Source: Actinomycetota bacterium (GTDB lineage: Bacteria > Actinomycetota > Thermoleophilia > Solirubrobacterales > Solirubrobacteraceae). Taken from it: a stretch of DNA of 37,647 nt. Shown one piece after another: positions 32,816 through 37,647 of this stretch; the stretch's first letter is position 1, and each line of letters begins with the position of its first letter. A program made the position numbers and the translations under genes. The stretch spans positions 1 through 37,647 of the forward strand of contig VAWK01000049.1 of assembly GCA_005885515.1 (NCBI GenBank), in the 5' to 3' direction. The notes below the pieces were generated by a model. It did not search any database and had not been told where the DNA came from. It saw only the letters and a list, made by a program, of their open reading frames with translations.

Positions 32816-34390
32816 GTGAGCGGCGCATGGGGAGACAGCGAAAGCGGCCGCCGGGGGCTGCGCGACCGCGCCGTCATCGCGGCGGCGGCCGGCGGGGCGA
32901 GCGGGCGCCGCCGTTGGATCGCCCTGGGCGTGCTGTGCCTGGGCCAGCTGATGATCGTGCTCGACGCGACCATCGTCAACGTCGCCCTGCCGTCAATCCA
33001 GCACGACCTGCACTTCACCCAGCAGAACCTGACCTGGGTGATGAACGGCTACCTGATCACGTTCGGCGGCTTCCTGCTGCTCGCCGGCCGGATGGGCGAC
33101 CTGGTGGGCCGGAAGAAGGTTTTCCTCGCCGGCCTGGTGCTGTTCACGGCGGCGTCGATGCTGTGCGGTGTGTCGGGCAATCAGACGATGCTGATCGTCG
33201 CGCGCCTGCTGCAGGGCATCGGCGGGGCGATCGCGTCGAGCGTGATCCTCGCGATCATCGTCACCGAGTTTCCCGGCGCGGCCGAGCAGGCGCGCGCGAT
33301 GGGCGTGTTCGCGTTCGTCTCCGCGGGCGGCGGCTCGATCGGCCTGCTCGCCGGGGGCGCGCTCACGCAGTCGCTCAGCTGGCACTGGATCTTCTTCGTC
33401 AACGTCCCCGTCGGGGTGCTCGCGTTTGCGCTCGGGTGGGCGCTGATCGATGAGAACGAGGGCATCGGCCTCTCGCGCGGGGTGGACGTGCTCGGATCGA
33501 TCCTGATCACGGGCTCGACGATGCTGGGCGCGTTCGCGATCGTGAAGTCCACCGACTACGGGCTGCTGTCGGGTCGCACGCTGGGCGTGGGCGGGGCCTC
33601 GCTTGCGCTGCTGGCTGCGTTCCTGCTGCTCGAGTCCCGCCTGGAGAACCCGATCATGCCGCTGCGCATCCTGCGGCTGCGGATGCTGATGGGCTCGAGC
33701 CTGGTGCGCGGCCTGCTGATCACGGGCATGTTCTCCGCGTTCTTCTTGGGATCGCTGTACCTGGAGCGCGTGCTCGGCTATGACGCGCTCCAGACGGGAC
33801 TCGCGTTCATGCCCGTGACGGTGTGCATCGGCGTGATGTCGATCGGAACCTCGGCCAGGCTGATGGCTCGCTACGGCGCCGTGCGCCTGCTGAGCGCCGG
33901 GCTCGTCTCGATCATCGCCGGGCTGGTGCTGCTCGCCGGCCAGGGCGTCGGCGCGAGCTACTTCCCGGGGCTGTTCTTCGCCTTCCTGCTGCTCGGCCTG
34001 GGCGCCGGCTGCGCGTTCCTGCCGCTGCTGACGATCGGCATGTCCGACGCGCCCAAGCGCGACGCGGGCCTCGCGTCGGGGATCGTGAACGTCTCGATTC
34101 AGCTGTTCGGCGCGATCGGCCTGGCGACGTTGGGAACGATCGCCACCGACCACTCCAAGGCGCTGCGGGCGGGCGGCGAGCAGGTGCGCAACGCGCTGAC
34201 CGGCGGCTACCACCTCTCCTACCTGGTGGGCGCGGCGTGCGTGGCGGCCGGCATCGTGGCGGCGTTCGCGGTGCTGGGCGGCCCCACGCGCACGCTGCCG
34301 CAGCAGGTCTCAGGCGGCGAGGCGGAGCTCGACGCAGCCGCGCGCGACGCTCGCGCGGCTACGCCCGAGCCCTCAGCTCAGCCCGCCTGA
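32816..34390 (+). CDS. DHA2-type MFS drug exporter (EmrB/QacA family)
   Basis: A 524-aa protein with about 14 membrane helices. It has the DHA2 start RRWIALGVLCLGQLMIVLDA followed by TIVNVALPSI, motif A GRMGDLVGRKKVFLAGLVLF, motif B-like IVARLLQGIGGAIASS and motif C-like AGGGSIGLLAGGAL. It would export drugs or toxic metabolites using the proton gradient. Control by the divergent MarR gene is the expected arrangement. GTG 32816 is preferred since ATG 32804 sits inside a TATGTT -10 box; the ATG would add four residues. The 3' end overlaps the convergent acyl-CoA synthetase by 32 bp. Confidence 0.92.
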   Translation: MSGAWGDSESGRRGLRDRAVIAAAAGGASGRRRWIALGVLCLGQLMIVLDATIVNVALPSIQHDLHFTQQNLTWVMNGYLITFGGFLLLAGRMGDLVGRKKVFLAGLVLFTAASMLCGVSGNQTMLIVARLLQGIGGAIASSVILAIIVTEFPGAAEQARAMGVFAFVSAGGGSIGLLAGGALTQSLSWHWIFFVNVPVGVLAFALGWALIDENEGIGLSRGVDVLGSILITGSTMLGAFAIVKSTDYGLLSGRTLGVGGASLALLAAFLLLESRLENPIMPLRILRLRMLMGSSLVRGLLITGMFSAFFLGSLYLERVLGYDALQTGLAFMPVTVCIGVMSIGTSARLMARYGAVRLLSAGLVSIIAGLVLLAGQGVGASYFPGLFFAFLLLGLGAGCAFLPLLTIGMSDAPKRDAGLASGIVNVSIQLFGAIGLATLGTIATDHSKALRAGGEQVRNALTGGYHLSYLVGAACVAAGIVAAFAVLGGPTRTLPQQVSGGEAELDAAARDARAATPEPSAQPA

Positions 34391-35834
34391 CCTTGCCGCT
34401 GGCCGTCTTGGGCAGCTCGGCGACGAAGTCGATAATGCGCGGATACTTGTAGGGCGCCGTCTGGAGCTTGACGTGCTCCTGCAGCAGGCGCTTGAGCTCG
34501 TCGCTCGGCGCGTGGCCCTCGCGCAGCACCACCACCGCGCGCACCACCGCGCCGCGGTCGGCGTCGTAAGCCGAGACGGCCGCCGCCTCGAGCACCGCCG
34601 GGTGCGAGACGAGCGCGGACTCGACCTCGAACGGCCCGATGCGGTAGCCGGCGGAGACGATGACGTCGTCGTTGCGCCCCTGGAAGTACAGCCAACCTTC
34701 ATCGTCTTCGCGCACCAGGTCCCCGGTGCGCCAGATGCCGCCGGCGCGGCGATCGGCGGCGCTCCACGCCCCGTCCTGTGCGCGTCGAACCTGCTCGCCG
34801 AGATAGCCGAGGAAGAAGGTGGGCACCGAGGCGGGATCGACCGTCAGCTCGCCCCGCTGCACGCCCAGCCGCACACCCGGAAGGGCTCTCCCCATCGAGC
34901 CCGGCCGCGCCGCCTCGGCCGGCGGAGCACCCGTCAGCTGCCCGGTCTCGGTCTGACCGTAGCCGTCGCGGATCTCGAGACCGGTCATCTCGCGCCACGC
35001 CTCGAGCACCTCGGGGTTGAGCGCCTCGCCGGCCGCTAGCAGCCCGCGCAGCTCGGCGGGGCCGCGCACCGCAGTGCGCTTGGCGATCACGCGGTACTCG
35101 GTCGGCGCCATGCACAGCACGTTGACACCCTCCTGGCGCAGCAGCGCCACGCGTTCCTCGGGCTCGAAGCGGGCGTCGTGCAGCAGCGCGGCCGCTCCCA
35201 GCAGCCACGGCGCGATGAACACGTTGCGCGCCGACTTCGACCAGCCGCTGGCCGCCGTGCACCAGACCAGCTGGCCGGGGCGGGCACCAAGCCAGTGCTG
35301 CGCCTGCAGGCGCTGGCCGCACAGATAGCGCTGAGCGTGCAGCACCGCCTTCGGGCCGCCTGAGGTCCCGCTCGTGAACGTGATCAGGCAGGGGTCGCTG
35401 GCGGCGAGCTCGGCGGCGGGCGCGGGCTCGCCGGCGAGCAGCGACTCGTCCGGCACGAGCGCCACGGCGCACCGCGGCGCCGCCCGCTCGAGCTCCGAGC
35501 GGTTGCGCTCGTCGGCGACGATCAGCGACGGGCGCGCAACCGCGAAACGCAGGCGCAGGTCCTTGGCCCGTAGCTGCTCGGTCACCGGCAGCACGACCGC
35601 GCCGATGCGCATGCACGCGACCATCGTGAGCACCCACTCGGGCCGGTTGCCGATCAGCGTCATCACCACGTCACCGCGACCGATACCGCGCGCGGCGAGC
35701 GCGCCAGCGAGCCGCGCGCTCCTATCGGCCGTCTCCCCAAAGCTCCACTCGCGCCGCCTCCCGTCGCGCGCGCGCTCGATCAGGGCCAGATCTGCGGGCG
35801 GCAGCGCCTCGAGCACGTCGGTGGCGAAGTTCAT
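34359..35834 (-). CDS. Acyl-CoA synthetase (AMP-forming)
   Basis: A 491-aa ANL-superfamily ligase activating a carboxylate via acyl-adenylate. The P-loop is ITFTSGTSGGPKAVLH, the A5 motif DGYGQTETGQLTG, the A7/A8 hinge IWRTGDLVREDDEGWLYFQG with GRNDDVIVSAGYRIGPFEVE, and the A10 lysine lies in PKTASGKVRRAEL. The pattern is closest to medium-chain (ACSM-like) or acetate-type enzymes; chain length is uncertain. ATG 35834 is used; the open frame to 35984 lies antisense to the dehydrogenase gene. It is divergent from the acyl-CoA dehydrogenase, suggesting a joint role in fatty- or branched-acid breakdown. Confidence 0.92.
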   Translation of the reverse strand: MNFATDVLEALPPADLALIERARDGRRREWSFGETADRSARLAGALAARGIGRGDVVMTLIGNRPEWVLTMVACMRIGAVVLPVTEQLRAKDLRLRFAVARPSLIVADERNRSELERAAPRCAVALVPDESLLAGEPAPAAELAASDPCLITFTSGTSGGPKAVLHAQRYLCGQRLQAQHWLGARPGQLVWCTAASGWSKSARNVFIAPWLLGAAALLHDARFEPEERVALLRQEGVNVLCMAPTEYRVIAKRTAVRGPAELRGLLAAGEALNPEVLEAWREMTGLEIRDGYGQTETGQLTGAPPAEAARPGSMGRALPGVRLGVQRGELTVDPASVPTFFLGYLGEQVRRAQDGAWSAADRRAGGIWRTGDLVREDDEGWLYFQGRNDDVIVSAGYRIGPFEVESALVSHPAVLEAAAVSAYDADRGAVVRAVVVLREGHAPSDELKRLLQEHVKLQTAPYKYPRIIDFVAELPKTASGKVRRAELRARA

Positions 35835-35839
35835 GCCGG

Positions 35840-35845
35840 TATTCT
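35840..35845 (+). promoter_or_regulatory. Candidate -10 element of the acyl-CoA dehydrogenase gene
   Basis: TATTCT lies 41 nt before ATG 35887, in the 52-bp divergent gap. A leader of about 35 nt carrying CTGGAG would follow. Confidence 0.35.
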
Positions 35846-35886
35846 CACCCCAGCACCCGAACGCCGACCCTGGAGCGCCAGACCCC

Positions 35887-37101
35887 ATGGCCATAGCCGC
35901 CTCCTCGCACATCGAGAAGACCGACGAGCAGAGGGCGATCACCGAGATGGTGCGCCAGTTCGCCGACGAGCAGATCCTGCCCAACGCCGAGCGCTACGAC
36001 CACGAGGACTCGTTCCCCGAGCCGATCGTGGAGCAGATGAAGGAGCTCGGACTGTTCGGCGTGACCATCCCCGAGGAGTACGGGGGCATGGGCCTGGACC
36101 TGACCACCTACGCGATGATCGTCGAGGAGCTCTCGCGCGGCTGGATCTCGATCTCGGGGATCGTCAACACGCACTTCATCGGCTCCTACCTGCTGATGAA
36201 GTTCGGCACCGATGAGCAGCGCCAGAAGTACCTGCCGCGCATGGCCACCGGCGAGATCAGGGCCGCGTTCTCGCTGTCTGAGCCCGAGCTCGGATCCGAC
36301 GTGCAGGCGATCAAAACGAAAGCCGTCAAGCTCGATGACGGCGCGTACGAGATCAACGGCTCGAAGATGTGGGTCACCAACGGCCTGCTGTCGACGCTCG
36401 TGTTCGTGCTCGTCAAGACCGATCCCCAGGCCGAGCCGCGCCACCGGGGCTTCACCTGCTTCATCGCCGAAAAAGAGCCTGGCGTGAGCGAGAACCGCGG
36501 CCAGTTCGCTGGCCTGAACGTGCCGCCCAAGATCAGGAAGCTGGGATACAAGGGGGTCGAGTCAACCGAGCTGGTGTTCGACGGCTACCGCTGCCCGGCC
36601 GAGAACATCCTCGGCGGCGAGGCCGCCGCGTTGAACAAGGGCTTTGCCCAGATGATGGACGCGCTGGAGGTGGGCCGCGTCAACGTGGCCGCGCGCGGCG
36701 TGGGCATCGCCCAGCGGGCGCTCGAGCTCGGCCTGCGCTACGCGCAGGAGCGCAAGGCGTTCGGCAAGCCGATCGCCGAGCACCAGGCGATCCAGTTCAA
36801 GCTCGCCGACATGGCGACCCAGGTCGAGGCGGCCCGCCTGCTCACGCTGCGAGCGGCGCGCCTGAAGGACGCCGGCGAGCGCTCCGATCTCGAGGCCGGC
36901 ATGGCCAAGCTGTTCGCCTCCGAGGCCGGGCGCTTCTGCGTCGAGGAGTGCCTGCGCATCCACGGCGGCTACGGCTACTCCAAGGAGTACGAGGTCGAGC
37001 GCCTCTACCGCGACGCGCCGCTGCTGCTGATTGGCGAGGGCACCTCGGAGATCCAGCGGATGGTGATCGGGCGCAAGCTGCTCCAGCGTCATAAGATCTG
37101 A
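35887..37101 (+). CDS. Acyl-CoA dehydrogenase
   Basis: A 404-aa FAD flavoenzyme doing alpha,beta-desaturation of acyl-CoA. It has GVTIPEEYGGMGLDLTTYAM, the FAD/substrate motif AAFSLSEPELGSDVQAIKTK, WVTNGLLSTLVFVLVKT, RKAFGKPIAEHQAIQFKLAD, RIHGGYGYSKEYEVERLYRD and the catalytic-base region LLLIGEGTSEIQRMVIG (Glu384). ATG 35887 matches the family start; the upstream open frame to 35374 is antisense to the synthetase. An electron-transfer flavoprotein is not in the window. Substrate chain type cannot be told. Confidence 0.95.
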   Translation: MAIAASSHIEKTDEQRAITEMVRQFADEQILPNAERYDHEDSFPEPIVEQMKELGLFGVTIPEEYGGMGLDLTTYAMIVEELSRGWISISGIVNTHFIGSYLLMKFGTDEQRQKYLPRMATGEIRAAFSLSEPELGSDVQAIKTKAVKLDDGAYEINGSKMWVTNGLLSTLVFVLVKTDPQAEPRHRGFTCFIAEKEPGVSENRGQFAGLNVPPKIRKLGYKGVESTELVFDGYRCPAENILGGEAAALNKGFAQMMDALEVGRVNVAARGVGIAQRALELGLRYAQERKAFGKPIAEHQAIQFKLADMATQVEAARLLTLRAARLKDAGERSDLEAGMAKLFASEAGRFCVEECLRIHGGYGYSKEYEVERLYRDAPLLLIGEGTSEIQRMVIGRKLLQRHKI

Positions 37102-37147
37102 TCCGTCGCCACCCACCGCCACGTTCCGGAAGGGAGCTTCAGCGCAC

Positions 37148-37525
37148 ATGGCCGAGGACGCCAAGGCTCTGATCGAGCTTGCGACGCGCCGGTTCCTCGA
37201 GGAGGTGCCGGCGCTCGAGCCGATCAAGCTGGTCGTGGGCGTCCAGCTGCGGGGCAGGGGGGATGTGCAGCAGTTCCGGCTTGAGCTGCCCGCCGTGCGC
37301 GTGGCCAAGGACCCCGCCATCGACGCACGCGTGCGCGTGGACATGCGTCGCGAGTTCTTCAACGAGATGGTCGCCCACGAAGCCAAGGTGCCCGACTGGA
37401 TCGAGGCGTTCACCTACGGGCAGGCCAAGGCCAGCGGCCCCGAGCAGTTCCTGCGGCTGATCGTCAACGTCGTCGAGCGCCAGCAGGAGCGCCAGAGGAC
37501 GCGCAAGGCGCGCAAGCCCGTCTAG
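37148..37525 (+). CDS. Conserved-looking small protein of unknown function
   Basis: A 125-aa soluble protein. A strong ribosome site (GGAAGGGAG, 37127-37135) precedes ATG 37148 by 12 nt. It has an N-terminal helix (ELATRRFLEEVP), a beta-rich middle (IKLVVGVQLRGRGDVQQFRL then RVDMRREFFNEMV) and a basic C-terminus (ERQQERQRTRKARKP). The pattern faintly resembles SCP2-like sterol-binding folds, but I cannot assign it. It follows the acyl-CoA dehydrogenase by 46 bp and may be co-transcribed. Confidence 0.65.
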   Translation: MAEDAKALIELATRRFLEEVPALEPIKLVVGVQLRGRGDVQQFRLELPAVRVAKDPAIDARVRVDMRREFFNEMVAHEAKVPDWIEAFTYGQAKASGPEQFLRLIVNVVERQQERQRTRKARKPV

Positions 37526-37583
37526 CCCCTCTCGAGCGGGCACGATCTGCCGACGGGGGCCGGTCTGGCCGGCGGGCGCCGGG

Positions 37584-37646
37584 TCAGTGGTAGGAGGTGA
37601 GCTGCTGGGCGAGGAACGCAAGCGAGCCCAGCAGGAACAGGCACAT
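37584..37646 (-). CDS. Partial: C-terminal end of a probable membrane protein
   Basis: A minus-strand frame entering from the window edge encodes CLFLLGSLAFLAQQLTSYH and a stop at 37584. The hydrophobic segment followed by a short polar end is typical of a last membrane helix. An in-frame ATG at 37646 could be internal. Too little is visible to name it. Confidence 0.4.
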   Translation of the reverse strand: MCLFLLGSLAFLAQQLTSYH

Positions 37647-37647
37647 G

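Overview
The window is about 70% G+C and densely packed. The gene set points to a high-GC actinobacterium, probably of the Thermoleophilia/Solirubrobacterales type. Evidence for this is the CysO/CysM/Mec protein-bound cysteine pathway, a short HU protein, class I glutamine synthetase of alpha type, zinc-ribbon/DUF2007 and DUF1802 proteins, and many GTG starts. The taxonomic placement is inference from gene content and composition. I see no phage, IS element, CRISPR array, rRNA or tRNA.

Layout. (1) 47-6446, plus strand: a sulfur-carrier cysteine pathway (rhodanese-ThiF activating enzyme, CysO-like carrier, CysM, Mec-like JAMM protease, zinc-ribbon/DUF2007 protein). It is split by three type IV pseudopilin genes (1836-4480), the last of which encodes a glycine-rich beta-helix-like protein of lower G+C. 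A 23-bp tandem repeat closes the block. (2) 6578-15513, minus strand: a DUF1802 protein, a HyuA/HyuB hydantoinase/oxoprolinase pair, a Cys/His-motif protein, L-aspartate oxidase, two zinc-ribbon proteins (one apparently frameshifted) and a GT4 glycosyltransferase. (3) 15537-20218, mostly plus: murI, rph, a SnoaL-like protein, the rdgB/HAM1 pyrophosphatase, HU, and a pyrF that runs without a stop into a hexapeptide-repeat tail ending in an eight-cysteine ladder. (4) 20243-25141: a GFA-family protein, a PfkB sugar kinase, a small unknown protein, and a minus-strand operon of a secreted LolA/RseB-like protein plus an ABC transporter. (5) 25346-31293: a membrane cytochrome c, glutamine synthetase, a YyaL/DUF255 protein and a secreted TAP-like alpha/beta hydrolase. 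(6) 31375-37647: cupin and RidA (divergent), MarR regulator and DHA2-type MFS exporter (divergent), acyl-CoA synthetase and acyl-CoA dehydrogenase (divergent), an unknown small protein, and the 3' end of a probable membrane protein.

Two organisational habits recur and help to fix starts. Five same-strand gene pairs overlap as GTGA (stop and start share bases). At least twelve start codons lie 6-10 nt downstream of a TANNNT hexamer, the geometry of leaderless transcripts. Using these I moved several starts from the longest-ORF positions. The most notable items are the PyrF fusion to a beta-helix/cysteine-ladder tail with an apparent CTG start, the CysO-like carrier with six residues after its Gly-Gly next to a JAMM protease that could remove them, and the leaderless-promoter pattern.
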